A DNA stretch of 64,000 nucleotides from assembly GCA_037190805.1 (NCBI GenBank), contig JBBCJR010000019.1, positions 1-64,000 of the forward strand. Direction: 5' to 3'. Position 1 is the stretch's first letter. Each line of letters opens with the position of its first letter. Both the position numbers and the translations under genes were made by a program. This stretch comes from JBBCJR01 sp037190805. Lineage in GTDB: Bacteria > Pseudomonadota > Alphaproteobacteria > Sphingomonadales > Sphingomonadaceae. Positions 1 to 7,824 of the stretch are shown in pieces. Under the pieces are notes generated by a model, which had not been told where the DNA came from, made no database searches, and saw only the letters and a list, made by a program, of their open reading frames with translations.

Positions 1-49
1 CTCCACCCGGCCACCCATCGAATAGCTTCCGTTGGGTGGCCGGGTGGAG
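1..49. repeat. Palindromic dispersed repeat, copy 1 (possibly cut by window edge)
   Basis: Two 17-base arms, 1-17 and 33-49, are exact reverse complements and flank a 15-base spacer. The arm core ACCCGGCCACCCA, the end of the spacer (GCTTCCGT) and the right flank GCGCGGGCCGGTGC recur at 4377-4448. The matching spacer and flank show this is a repeated element rather than a chance hairpin. It lies just downstream of the minus-strand phosphoesterase gene, so it could also shape the 3' end of that transcript. The left arm may extend beyond base 1. Confidence 0.8.
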
Positions 50-105
50 GCGCGGGCCGGTGCCGCCGCCAACGATTCAGCAACGCTGAAACGACGCTCC
101 TGCGA

Positions 106-849
106 TCACGTGCTCAACACCCAGCGGTCGGTGCCTTCCAGGCCGAGCGCGGTCAGCTTGCCGCTGCGATAGGCGCCGGTATCGATGCCGATGCGGTTGC
201 GCCGCGTCTCGACCTCGGGCCGGATAGTGTGACCGTGGACGACCATCACGCCATGATCCGCGCGACTGTTGAGGAAGTCGGCGCGGATCCACATCAGGTC
301 GATCGGGTCCTGATCGTCGATCGGAATGCCCGGACGGATGCCGGCATGGACGAACAGATAATCGCCCACCTGATGGCTGAGCGGCAAACCATCCAGCCAG
401 GCGATCACCGGCTCGGGCACCGCGGCCTCCATCGCCTCGAGCAGCGCCGCAGGATCGGCGGCGTCGATCACGTCCGCAGCGATCCCCCAGCTCGTCAGCG
501 CGGCATCACCGCCGTTGACGATCCACCGGCTCATCGCCGCGGGATCGCCCGACAGCGCCTCGACCATCGCCGATTCATGGTTGCCCTTCAGAACATGGAG
601 GGTGCCCATATCGGCCTCGATGGTCATCAGCATGTCGACCATCTGGGCCGATTGCGCGCCCCGATCGATGATATCGCCGAGCAGGACGACTTCGACCGAG
701 GCGGGAGGGCGACCGGCGTTGTCGACCTCGATCCGGTTCAGAAGCTGGGCGAACAGGTCCAGCCGACCGTGGACATCGCCAATCGCGTAAACCCGGTGCC
801 CATCAGGGATGCGCGGCTGGGGACGGCGGGGTTTCAACCATTCGAACAT
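106..849 (-). CDS. Calcineurin-like metallophosphoesterase (PP2A/ApaH-type)
   Basis: A 247-residue cytoplasmic phosphoesterase with the full two-metal signature in order: GDVHGR near residue 25, GDIIDRG near 58, GNHE near 90, then FVHAG and VHGHT toward the C-terminus. These motifs bind the Mn/Fe pair in the family that includes Ser/Thr protein phosphatases and diadenosine-tetraphosphate hydrolases. Length and single-domain form fit the small bacterial PrpA/ApaH-like enzymes. The substrate cannot be told from sequence; protein phosphatase and Ap4A hydrolase both remain possible. It is transcribed away from rpmJ, with about 100 bases between the two starts. Confidence 0.88.
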   Translation of the reverse strand: MFEWLKPRRPQPRIPDGHRVYAIGDVHGRLDLFAQLLNRIEVDNAGRPPASVEVVLLGDIIDRGAQSAQMVDMLMTIEADMGTLHVLKGNHESAMVEALSGDPAAMSRWIVNGGDAALTSWGIAADVIDAADPAALLEAMEAAVPEPVIAWLDGLPLSHQVGDYLFVHAGIRPGIPIDDQDPIDLMWIRADFLNSRADHGVMVVHGHTIRPEVETRRNRIGIDTGAYRSGKLTALGLEGTDRWVLST

Positions 850-950
850 GACGACGACCAGGGCTTCCCTCGGCTTGACTCTGCGGGCGCGGCACCATAA
901 ACGCCGCCGCTTCCAGCATAAGCGCTTAACGCCATCAAGGTTGCCCGGTC

Positions 951-1076
951 ATGAAGATTCGCAATTCCCTGAAGTCCCTCAAGGGACGTCATCGTGACTG
1001 CCGGGTGATCCGTCGCCGTGGGCGCACCTATGTGATCAATAAGACGAACCGTCGCTTCAAGGCGCGCCAGGGCTGA
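951..1076 (+). CDS. rpmJ: 50S ribosomal protein bL36 (zinc-free form)
   Basis: A 41-residue basic protein starting MKIRNSLKSLKG and ending RRFKARQG, which is the alphaproteobacterial bL36 pattern. It has a single cysteine, so the zinc-binding Cys3-His set of the C+ form is absent and this is a C-minus (YkgO-like) bL36. It is a component of the large ribosomal subunit. A weak AAGG lies about ten bases before the ATG. The stop codon overlaps the probable start of the HAD gene, which suggests translational coupling. Confidence 0.93.
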   Translation: MKIRNSLKSLKGRHRDCRVIRRRGRTYVINKTNRRFKARQG

Positions 1077-1708
1077 TCAACCGCCCGTCGGCCGTCGTCT
1101 TCGACGTCGGCAACGTCCTCTATCACTGGGAGCCGAGGGCGCTTTACGCCCCGTTGATCCCCGATGCACAGACGCTCGACCACTTCCTGACGGACGTGGT
1201 GACGCCCGACTGGCATTTCCAGCACGACGCCGGCCGGCCCTTTGCCGAAACCAGCGCCGAGCTTGGTGTTCGCTACCCCGAGCATCGCGACCTCATCGCG
1301 CGCTGGGGGCCTGAGTTCGGCGCCACCATCACCGGGCCGGTCGCGGGCATGACCGAGCTGGTTGAGGCGCTCGACGCCGCCGACGTACCGCTGTTCGGAA
1401 TCACGAATTTCTCGGCGGAGTTCTGGCCTCCGTTCCGGGCTCGCGAGGCGGCGCTGTTCGATCGCTTCCGGGACATCGTCGTGTCGGGCGAGGAACGGCT
1501 GGTGAAGCCTGATCCCACCATCTACGCTCTCGCCCTCGACCGCTTCGGCCTTGCGCCGGGGGAAGGCCTGTTCGTTGACGACCGCGACGACAATGTCCGG
1601 GCAGCAGAGGCGGCGGGTTTCCCGGGGCATCACTTCGCCGACGCGCCGACGCTGAAGCGGCACCTCGAATCACTGGGCATACTCAGTCGATTTTCAGGCG
1701 GGGCCTGA
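1073..1708 (+). CDS. HAD-superfamily phosphatase (YihX-like), probable CTG start
   Basis: The reading frame carries the HAD motifs: FDVGNV (nucleophile Asp), ITNFS, LVKPDP (Lys) and FVDDRDDN (acidic pair). FDVGNV is the pattern of HAD-IA enzymes such as the sugar-phosphate phosphatase YihX. The first ordinary start codon, TTG at 1154, would delete motif I, so translation must begin upstream. The frame is closed by TAA at 1040, and between there and motif I there is no ATG, GTG or TTG. CTG at 1073, overlapping the rpmJ TGA, is the best candidate; ATC at 1076 is the alternative. The CTG start gives 211 residues. An AAGG sits about ten bases upstream. Family is confident; start and substrate are not. 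Confidence 0.75.
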   Translation: MINRPSAVVFDVGNVLYHWEPRALYAPLIPDAQTLDHFLTDVVTPDWHFQHDAGRPFAETSAELGVRYPEHRDLIARWGPEFGATITGPVAGMTELVEALDAADVPLFGITNFSAEFWPPFRAREAALFDRFRDIVVSGEERLVKPDPTIYALALDRFGLAPGEGLFVDDRDDNVRAAEAAGFPGHHFADAPTLKRHLESLGILSRFSGGA

Positions 1709-1720
1709 ACCGGCCCCGCC
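1697..1720. terminator. Stem-loop between convergent HAD and pyk genes
   Basis: A 9-bp perfect GC stem (1697-1705 with 1712-1720) with a 6-base loop overlaps the HAD stop codon and lies 11 bases beyond the pyk stop. It is placed to end transcripts from both sides. There is no T-run on either strand, so it is at best a weak or Rho-assisted terminator. Confidence 0.45.
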
Positions 1721-1731
1721 CGGACTCCGGA

Positions 1732-3192
1732 TCAATCTCTGGTCTGATCCTTCAACTCGTCGCCGATCAGCCGCACGACATGGAGGACGTTGGTCGATCC
1801 CGGCGTTCCGAACGGCACGCCGGCCATCAGCACGAAGCGATCGCCCGCTTGCGCCGCGCGGTGGCGCAGCGCCATGCGCTTCGACTTGCCGACCATTTCC
1901 TCGAAATTCTTGACGTCGCGGGTGTGGACGGCATGTGCGCCCCACAGCAGGCCAAGGCGGCGCGCCGTCGCCAGCTTGGGCGTCAGGACCAGCAGCGGCA
2001 CCATCGGCCGCTCGCGCGAGACGCGGCGGGCGGTCGAACCGGACGTCGTGAAGCAGATGATGCCGGTGGCCGATACCGTGCTGGCGATCTGCCCGGCCGC
2101 ACCGGACAGCGCGTCGGCGGTCGTCGCTTCCATCGGGGTTTCGGTGAAGTGGATGCGACGCTGATATTCCGGGTCGGCTTCGACCGCGCGGGCGATCGAA
2201 TCCATCATCGCCACCGCGCGCTCCGGCCAGGCGCCCGAAGCCGATTCGGCTGACAGCATGATCGCGTCGGCGCCATCATAGATGGCGGTGGCGACGTCCG
2301 ACACCTCGGCCCGGGTCGGGGTGGGGGCATGGATCATCGATTCCAGCATCTGGGTCGCGACCACCACCGGCCGGCCGAGCTGGCGCGCGCGCTGGACGAT
2401 CTTCTTCTGCAAGGGCGGCACCTCCTGCGGCGGCAGTTCGACACCCAGATCGCCGCGCGCGACCATCACCGCATCGGCCAGCTCAAGAATCTCATCGAGT
2501 CGCTCGACCGCCGCCGGCTTCTCGATCTTGGCGAGGAGGGCCGCCTTGCCGCCGATCAGCCGCCGCGCCTCGGCGACATCCTCGGGCCGCTGGACGAAGC
2601 TCAAGGCGATCCAGTCCACGCCCTGGTCGAGCGCGAAAGCGAGGTCGGAGCGGTCCTTTTCGGTCAGCGCCGCCATCGGCACGACCACGTCGGGGACATT
2701 CAGGCCCTTGTGGTTGGACAAGGTTCCGGCAACCTCGACCTCGGTGTCGATCGTTTCGGCGGTCACCGACTTCACCCTCAATGCCACCTTGCCGTCATCG
2801 AGCAGCAGGCGGGTGCCGGGCTGGAGCGCGGCGAACAGCTCGCGATGGGGCAGGTGGACGCGGGTCGAATCGCCCGGCGCGGGATCGGTATCGAGGCGAA
2901 ACGGCGTCCCCAGGGCCAGCTGCACCAGCCCCTCGGCGAAAGTGCCGACGCGCAGCTTCGGGCCCTGAAGATCGACGAGGATCGTCATCGGCCGCTCCAG
3001 CTCGCGCTCCAGTTCGCGCAGATGGCCGATGATCTCGGCCCGGTCGGCCTGTGTCCCGTGGCTCATGTTGATGCGGAACGCATCGGCGCCAGCGAGATAA
3101 AGCGCCCGGATCATCGACGGGTCGCGTGATGCCGGGCCAAGCGTGGCAAGAACCCGGACATTGCGATTCCGGGGGACAGCAGGGTTCGACAC
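1732..3192 (-). CDS. pyk: Pyruvate kinase
   Basis: Glycolytic enzyme converting phosphoenolpyruvate and ADP to pyruvate and ATP in the cytoplasm. The protein has the N-terminal RVLATLGPASRD strand, the catalytic lysine region AKIEKP, the signature VARGDLGVELPPQ and the ATQMLESMI region, followed by the usual C-terminal domain. I chose the GTG at 3192 because AAAGGACC lies just upstream and the protein then begins MSNPAVPRNRN, 486 residues, normal for the family. An upstream in-frame start at 3234 would add 14 unconserved residues. It converges with the HAD gene and is divergent from the DUF1244 gene. Confidence 0.96.
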   Translation of the reverse strand: MSNPAVPRNRNVRVLATLGPASRDPSMIRALYLAGADAFRINMSHGTQADRAEIIGHLRELERELERPMTILVDLQGPKLRVGTFAEGLVQLALGTPFRLDTDPAPGDSTRVHLPHRELFAALQPGTRLLLDDGKVALRVKSVTAETIDTEVEVAGTLSNHKGLNVPDVVVPMAALTEKDRSDLAFALDQGVDWIALSFVQRPEDVAEARRLIGGKAALLAKIEKPAAVERLDEILELADAVMVARGDLGVELPPQEVPPLQKKIVQRARQLGRPVVVATQMLESMIHAPTPTRAEVSDVATAIYDGADAIMLSAESASGAWPERAVAMMDSIARAVEADPEYQRRIHFTETPMEATTADALSGAAGQIASTVSATGIICFTTSGSTARRVSRERPMVPLLVLTPKLATARRLGLLWGAHAVHTRDVKNFEEMVGKSKRMALRHRAAQAGDRFVLMAGVPFGTPGSTNVLHVVRLIGDELKDQTRD

Positions 3193-3276
3193 AAAGGTCC
3201 TTTCAATCGCGATCGGTTGTGCTTTGGCCCGCAAGGGTTAAACGGGCGCTATGACAGTTCAAGGCTGGCCCATCCG

Positions 3277-3588
3277 ATGAACGAGGACAAGCCCCCCGTC
3301 GGCGATGCCGTCGAGGCAGCGGCGTTTCGTCGCCTGCTCGACCATCTTCGCCACCGCACCGACGTCCAGAATGTCGATCTGATGGGTTGGGGCGGCTTCT
3401 GCCGCAACTGCCTGGCGGACTGGCTGGCCGAAGCTGCGGAGGATCGCGGGCGGCCGATCGACCGCGACGCCGCCCGTACCCATGTCTATGGCATGCCCCA
3501 GCCGGAGTGGAAGGCGCGCCACCAAGCGCCCGCCACGGCGGAGCAGATGGCGCGGATGGACGAGAGCGTCCGTCGCAACAAGGCTTGA
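3277..3588 (+). CDS. DUF1244 family small protein
   Basis: A 103-residue protein with the DUF1244 core: HLRHRTDVQNVDLMGWGGFC, then RNCLADWLAEAAEDRG and the HVYGMP segment. The two cysteines of GGFCRNC are typical. DUF1244 proteins are widespread in Alphaproteobacteria and of unknown function. The ATG at 3277 is preferred over a GTG 60 bases upstream because it begins just ahead of the conserved core. The GapR gene follows on the same strand 63 bases later. Confidence 0.85.
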   Translation: MNEDKPPVGDAVEAAAFRRLLDHLRHRTDVQNVDLMGWGGFCRNCLADWLAEAAEDRGRPIDRDAARTHVYGMPQPEWKARHQAPATAEQMARMDESVRRNKA

Positions 3589-3651
3589 GGCAACGGGCCG
3601 ACCTGCCCTAGGGGTGCCGACATCCACATCAATTCGAGGGAGATCACGTCC

Positions 3652-3894
3652 ATGTCGGACGGCAATGTCGCGGCCGATCAGCTCCGCCTGTTCATCGAGC
3701 GGATCGAGCGTCTGGAAGAAGAGAAGAAGGGCATCGCCGACGACATCAAGGACGTCTATGCCGAAGCCAAGGGTCAAGGCTACGACACCAAGACCATGCG
3801 CGCCATCGTCCGCCTGAGGAAGATGGAAAAGGCCGCCCGCGACGAGGCGGAGGCGCTGCTCGACACCTACAAGTCGGCCCTCGGCCTGGGTTGA
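3652..3894 (+). CDS. gapR: GapR-family (DUF2312) nucleoid-associated protein
   Basis: An 80-residue, highly charged helical protein with the DUF2312 pattern: QLRLFIERIERLEEEKKGI, DIKDVYAEAKGQGYD and IVRLRKMEK. In Caulobacter GapR forms tetramers that encircle overtwisted, AT-rich DNA ahead of replication and transcription and help topoisomerases. Length and register match, with no extra domain. It stands between two other small genes on the plus strand. The family is clear; the cellular role is carried over from Caulobacter. Confidence 0.88.
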   Translation: MSDGNVAADQLRLFIERIERLEEEKKGIADDIKDVYAEAKGQGYDTKTMRAIVRLRKMEKAARDEAEALLDTYKSALGLG

Positions 3895-4037
3895 GCATTC
3901 CCTGGCCGGGCCCGTGCGAGCCGCACCGTCCCACGCCCGGTTCAGGATCATGCTGACGGGCGGGGTACGGACGGGTGCGGCTTTCGCTCGCAGCGGACAG
4001 CCTTTAAACTGATGCCCGCCAATCAGGAGGGCATGGC

Positions 4038-4364
4038 ATGATCATCACCACCACGACCGCGATCGAAGGTCGCCCGGTCCGCGACTATCTGGGCGTCGTC
4101 ACCGGCGAGGTGATCGTCGGCGCCAACATCTTCCGCGACCTGTTCGCATCGGTCCGCGACATCGTCGGCGGCCGCTCGGGCGCCTATGAGGGGGCGTTGC
4201 GCGACGCCCGGCGCACCGCCTTCGCCGAGCTGACGGCCGAGGCGAAAGACCTTGGCGCCGATGCCGTCATCGGTGTCGACATCGACTATGAGGTGCTGGG
4301 CCAGGGCGGGTCCATGCTGATGGTGTCGGTCTCCGGCACGGCGGTGAAGCTGAGTCTGGATTGA
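4038..4364 (+). CDS. YbjQ/UPF0145 family heavy-metal-binding-domain protein
   Basis: A 108-residue protein of the YbjQ family, recognised from TTTTAIEGRPVRDYLGVVTG near the N-terminus, GANIFRDLFASVRDIVGGRSG in the middle, and AVIGVDIDYE in the second half. The family is often called a putative heavy-metal-binding domain, but its function is not established. AGGAGG at 4024-4029 is correctly spaced for the ATG at 4038; an ATG at 4033 is out of frame. Just downstream lies the strong palindromic repeat. Confidence 0.87.
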   Translation: MIITTTTAIEGRPVRDYLGVVTGEVIVGANIFRDLFASVRDIVGGRSGAYEGALRDARRTAFAELTAEAKDLGADAVIGVDIDYEVLGQGGSMLMVSVSGTAVKLSLD

Positions 4365-4376
4365 GTACGGGCGGCC

Positions 4377-4448
4377 CCGGCCCGCGCCCCCACCCGGCCA
4401 CCCATAGCATAAGCTTCCGTTGGGTGGCCGGGTGGGGGCGCGGGCCGG
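4377..4448. repeat. Palindromic dispersed repeat, copy 2 (28-bp perfect arms)
   Basis: Arms 4377-4404 and 4421-4448 are perfect 28-base reverse complements around a 16-base spacer that contains AAGCTTCCGT. The element shares the inner arms, spacer end and right flank with the copy at 1-49. It lies in the 139-base gap between the YbjQ gene and dnaX. In RNA it would be an extremely stable hairpin, but no T-run follows, so an intrinsic-terminator reading alone is not convincing. It resembles REP-type elements in size and intergenic position. Confidence 0.85.
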
Positions 4449-4503
4449 TGCGGCGCGCCACACACAATTTGTCTGGCGGGGGTTCAGGCGATAGGGTTCC
4501 GCC

Positions 4504-6171
4504 GTGACTGATTCCGCGCAACCCTATCGCGTCCTGGCGCGCAAATACCGTCCGCAGCGCTTTTCCGAGCTGATCGGGCAGGATGCCATGATCCAGACGC
4601 TGGCCAACGCCATCGCCCGCGACCGGCTGGCCCATGCCTTCCTGCTGACCGGGGTGCGCGGGGTCGGCAAGACGTCGACGGCGCGGCTGATCGCCAAGTC
4701 ACTGAACTGCGTCGGCCCCGACGGCACCGGCGGCCCGACCATCGATCCCTGCGGCCAGTGCGAACCCTGCACCGCCATCGCCGAGGGACGGCATATCGAC
4801 GTCGTCGAGATGGATGCCGCGTCCCATACCGGCGTCGACGACGTGCGCGAAATCATCGAGGCGGTGCGTTATGCCGCCGTCTCGGCGCGCTACAAGGTCT
4901 ATATCATCGACGAGGTCCACATGCTGTCGAAGAGCGCATTCAACGCGCTCCTGAAGACGCTGGAGGAGCCGCCGGCGCATGTGAAGTTCCTGTTCGCGAC
5001 GACGGAGATCCAGAAGGTGCCGGTCACCGTCCTGTCGCGCTGCCAGCGCTTCGATCTGAAGCGGATTCCGGCTGAATTATTGGCCGCCCATTTCGCCCAT
5101 GTCGCGGCAGCCGAGGGGGTGACGGCCGAGCCCGACGCGCTGGCTGTGATCGCCCGCGCGGCGGAAGGGTCGGCGCGCGACGGCCTGTCGATTCTCGACC
5201 AGGCGATCGCGCATGGCGAGGGCGGGGCGGTGACGGCCGCACAGGTCCGCGACATGCTGGGCCTGTCCGATCGCGGGGTCATCCGCCAGCAGTTCGCGGC
5301 GATGATGACGGGTGACGCGATGCTGACGCTGGACCTCATGCGGCGTCAATATGATCTGGGAGTAGAGCCGGCGGCGGTGTTCCGCGCCCTTCTCGAACTG
5401 GTTCACGGGATCACCCGGACCAAGGTCGCGACCGCCGACGACCCGGCGATGAGCAGCGAGGAACGGGCCGCCCTGGTCGAATGGGCGAGCCAATTGGGCC
5501 ATGGCACCCTGCATCGGCTGTGGCAGTTGCTGCTGAAAGGGTTGGACGAAATCCAGACGGCGCCGATGCCGGCCGATGCCGGGGAAATGGCGTTGCTGCG
5601 GATCATCCACGCTTCGACCCTGCCGGATCCCGGCACGCTGGTCCGTCGCCTGACCGAAAGCGGGGACGGGGAAGGGGTGACAGCTCCGGCAGTAGCTCCG
5701 GTGCCCGTTGCGGAAACGCAGGCTCCCCTGCTCGCTGCGTCCGCTATGGCGCCCGTAATGGTGATGCCTGCGCCGGAGGTCGATCCGGTCCCGTCGTCCA
5801 ACGTCCCGGCGGATTTTCCCGGCCTCGTCGCGCTGGCGGCGGCGAACCAGGCCTATCAGCTCGAACAGAAGCTGCATGACGAGGTGCGGCTGGTCGATTA
5901 TCGGCCCGGCGTCCTCAGCTTTGCGACAGTCGGTTCGGACACGCGCTGGGTCGAAAAGCTGCGGCCGGCGTTGAAGGAGTGGACCGGTCTGACTTGGGAC
6001 GTGCGCATTGCCGAGGGCGACGCCCAGCCCTCTCTGCGCGCGCAGGAAGAGGCACGGATCGCTGGCGAGCGCGAGATGATCAAGGCGACCCCGCTGGTCC
6101 GCGCGGCGCTGGATGCGTTTCCGGACGCCGAACTCGAACATTACAGACTTCCTGACAGCAAGGTGGCGTAA
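4504..6171 (+). CDS. dnaX: DNA polymerase III subunits gamma and tau
   Basis: The clamp-loader ATPase of the replicative polymerase. The N-terminus YRVLARKYRPQRF is followed by Walker A GVRGVGKTS near residue 45, a four-cysteine zinc site (CVGP, then CGQCEPC), Walker B/DEVH at IIDEVHMLSK, and sensor 1 at FATTEIQK. The AAA+ module ends near residue 370. A proline/alanine/valine linker follows, then a C-terminal tau region, 555 residues in all. The start is GTG. I found no A-AAA-AAG slip site of the E. coli kind, so a separate gamma product is not evident. ybaB follows four bases after the stop. Confidence 0.97.
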   Translation: MTDSAQPYRVLARKYRPQRFSELIGQDAMIQTLANAIARDRLAHAFLLTGVRGVGKTSTARLIAKSLNCVGPDGTGGPTIDPCGQCEPCTAIAEGRHIDVVEMDAASHTGVDDVREIIEAVRYAAVSARYKVYIIDEVHMLSKSAFNALLKTLEEPPAHVKFLFATTEIQKVPVTVLSRCQRFDLKRIPAELLAAHFAHVAAAEGVTAEPDALAVIARAAEGSARDGLSILDQAIAHGEGGAVTAAQVRDMLGLSDRGVIRQQFAAMMTGDAMLTLDLMRRQYDLGVEPAAVFRALLELVHGITRTKVATADDPAMSSEERAALVEWASQLGHGTLHRLWQLLLKGLDEIQTAPMPADAGEMALLRIIHASTLPDPGTLVRRLTESGDGEGVTAPAVAPVPVAETQAPLLAASAMAPVMVMPAPEVDPVPSSNVPADFPGLVALAAANQAYQLEQKLHDEVRLVDYRPGVLSFATVGSDTRWVEKLRPALKEWTGLTWDVRIAEGDAQPSLRAQEEARIAGEREMIKATPLVRAALDAFPDAELEHYRLPDSKVA

Positions 6172-6175
6172 CCCC

Positions 6176-6499
6176 ATGAAGAATCTCGACGATATCCTGA
6201 AGGCCGCACAGAATGTGCAGGCAGAGATGGAAAAGGCCCAAGCGACGCTCGACTCGGTCGAGGTCGAGGGCGTTTCGGGCGGCGGACTGATCAGGGTGCG
6301 CGCGTCGGCCAAGGGCCGGATCATCGGCATCGACATCGATCCGTCGCTGCTGAAGCCCGAGGACAAGGGCATGCTGGAGGATCTGATCACCGCCGCCTTC
6401 AACGATGCCCGCGCCAAGGCGGATGCCGCCGCCGGCCAGCAGATGAGCAAGATGACTGCCGGCCTGCCGCTGCCGCCGGGCTTCAAGCTGCCGTTCTAG
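6176..6499 (+). CDS. ybaB: YbaB/EbfC nucleoid-associated protein
   Basis: A 107-residue protein with the family pattern: MKNLDDILKAAQNVQAEMEK, VEGVSGGGLIRV, and the glycine-proline tail LPLPPGFKLPF. YbaB dimers bind DNA and are usually encoded directly after dnaX, as here, four bases downstream. In many bacteria recR follows ybaB; here a small membrane protein takes that place. Confidence 0.95.
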   Translation: MKNLDDILKAAQNVQAEMEKAQATLDSVEVEGVSGGGLIRVRASAKGRIIGIDIDPSLLKPEDKGMLEDLITAAFNDARAKADAAAGQQMSKMTAGLPLPPGFKLPF

Positions 6500-6512
6500 G
6501 TCGAGGAAGCGG

Positions 6513-6836
6513 GTGTTCGGCCTGTTGATCACCCTTGTGACGACGGCGGTGTTGGCTGGCGCCTCCTTGCGGGCGTCCACCCGCTATCGGACGATCGACC
6601 GTCTGCCGATGCAATGGTCGCTGACCGGGCGCGTGATCTGGTCAGCCCCGCGCGGTGTGGCGCTGTTTCTCACGCCGGTTCTGGCGGCCCTGATCATGGG
6701 TGCCGTTACCATTCTGACGCTTCGATCGCCGGAAGATGGCGAGGCCCTGACAGCGCTTGTGGTCATGGCGCTCAGCTTTGCCTTCGCCCACGCACTCCAC
6801 CTCAAGTTGATCAGCCGAAGCTTCTACCGGCGTTGA
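6513..6836 (+). CDS. Small membrane protein, DUF1648-like
   Basis: A 107-residue protein with three hydrophobic segments, at about residues 3-18, 47-68 and 80-95. The stretch RLPMQWSLTGRVIWSAPR followed by a hydrophobic helix resembles the DUF1648/SdpI-type pattern (small residue-P-x-x-W-x-x-x-G). No catalytic residues are visible. The GTG start at 6513 has GAGGAAG correctly placed before it and lies 13 bases after ybaB, so it is probably co-transcribed with dnaX-ybaB. The function is unknown, and the family match is by eye only. Confidence 0.65.
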   Translation: MFGLLITLVTTAVLAGASLRASTRYRTIDRLPMQWSLTGRVIWSAPRGVALFLTPVLAALIMGAVTILTLRSPEDGEALTALVVMALSFAFAHALHLKLISRSFYRR

Positions 6837-6979
6837 CGCCTATCTCATTCCGTTGAGGGCGTCTTCAGCGCCCTTGCTGTGTGGCGCATCCAGGAATGTC
6901 GCCTTAGTTGATCAGATCATGAGTGAAACGTCACCCTGGCGTTCGATGTGAATCATCGTGCCAGATGCCCCGCCTGGAT

Positions 6980-7684
6980 TCATCGCCACAAGCAGGCGTC
7001 CAGACCATCGCGGCGAACGATGGCGATGCGGGCGGCGACGCGGTTGCCATAGCGGCGCGTGTAACCCGACGGCGAGACGCCTTCGCGACGCTTGGGCAAG
7101 GGCAGGACGGCGGCGATGCGGGCAGCCTCGGTTGTGCTGAGACGGGTGGCATCATGGCCGAAATAGCGCATCGCGCCGGCATTGGCGCCATAGGTGCCGA
7201 TGCCGGTCTCGGCGACGTTCAGATAGATTTCCATGATCCGGTGCTTCGGCCACAGCCCTTCGATCAGCAGGGTGAACCAGGCTTCCAGCCCTTTGCGCAC
7301 CCAGGATCGACCCTGCCACAAAAACACGTTCTTCGCCGTCTGCTGGCTGATGGTCGATCCGCCGCGCAGGCGGCTGCCCTTGGCGTTGTGGGTCATGGCG
7401 GTCTGGATGGCGTCGAAATCGAATCCCCAATGGTCGCAGAAACCCGAATCCTCGGCGGCGATGGCCGCGCGGGCCATGTTGCGGACCATGCGGTCGAGGC
7501 TCATCCAGTCCTTTGTGACCGAATGACCATCCATCCAGTTGCCGATCATGGTCATGGTGACGGGCGGCGGCACGAAGCGGTACAAGGCGACCCAGCCCAC
7601 CGACACGAGCAGGAATGCGATCGCCGCGCGCGCGATCCAGCGCGCGATCCGCCTTGCTCCAGTAGGGTTTTTGCGTCCCGCCAT
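6980..7684 (-). CDS. mtgA: Monofunctional peptidoglycan glycosyltransferase
   Basis: A 234-residue GT51 enzyme that polymerises lipid II into glycan strands at the inner membrane. A short basic N-terminus is followed by one transmembrane helix at about residues 16-35. The catalytic motif AAEDSGFCDHWG contains Glu78; GGSTISQQTAKN and KHRIMEIYLNV follow. There is no transpeptidase domain, which separates it from class A PBPs. It lies downstream of rpoH on the same strand but a terminator separates them. Confidence 0.95.
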   Translation of the reverse strand: MAGRKNPTGARRIARWIARAAIAFLLVSVGWVALYRFVPPPVTMTMIGNWMDGHSVTKDWMSLDRMVRNMARAAIAAEDSGFCDHWGFDFDAIQTAMTHNAKGSRLRGGSTISQQTAKNVFLWQGRSWVRKGLEAWFTLLIEGLWPKHRIMEIYLNVAETGIGTYGANAGAMRYFGHDATRLSTTEAARIAAVLPLPKRREGVSPSGYTRRYGNRVAARIAIVRRDGLDACLWR

Positions 7685-7756
7685 GCGCTGAAGCCTTAGT
7701 CAAGCAAGGCGGCGGGTCAATGCCATCACCCAGGAGGACGAACTGATGCCGAGGGC

Positions 7757-7800
7757 AAAAGGAAACGGCCCCCGTTCCGGATCGGAACGGAGGCCGTTTC
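7757..7800 (-). terminator. Intrinsic terminator of rpoH
   Basis: Arms 7762-7778 and 7784-7800 form a 9+7 bp stem with one internal mismatch and a GGATC loop. Read on the minus strand, the hairpin is followed by TTTT (7757-7760). It lies 24 bases after the rpoH stop, before mtgA. Confidence 0.8.
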
Positions 7801-7824
7801 GCTGGTCGTGTCGGGTTCAGGAGG

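Noticed and set aside
3895..4037. Terminator or small RNA after gapR
   Set aside because: GC-rich half-palindromes are present but no clean stem with T-run.
4504..6171. Programmed frameshift in dnaX
   Set aside because: I looked for an A-AAA-AAG type slip site with a following hairpin and found none.
6837..6979. Small gene between the membrane protein and mtgA
   Set aside because: Only short frames without ribosome sites or conserved motifs are present.
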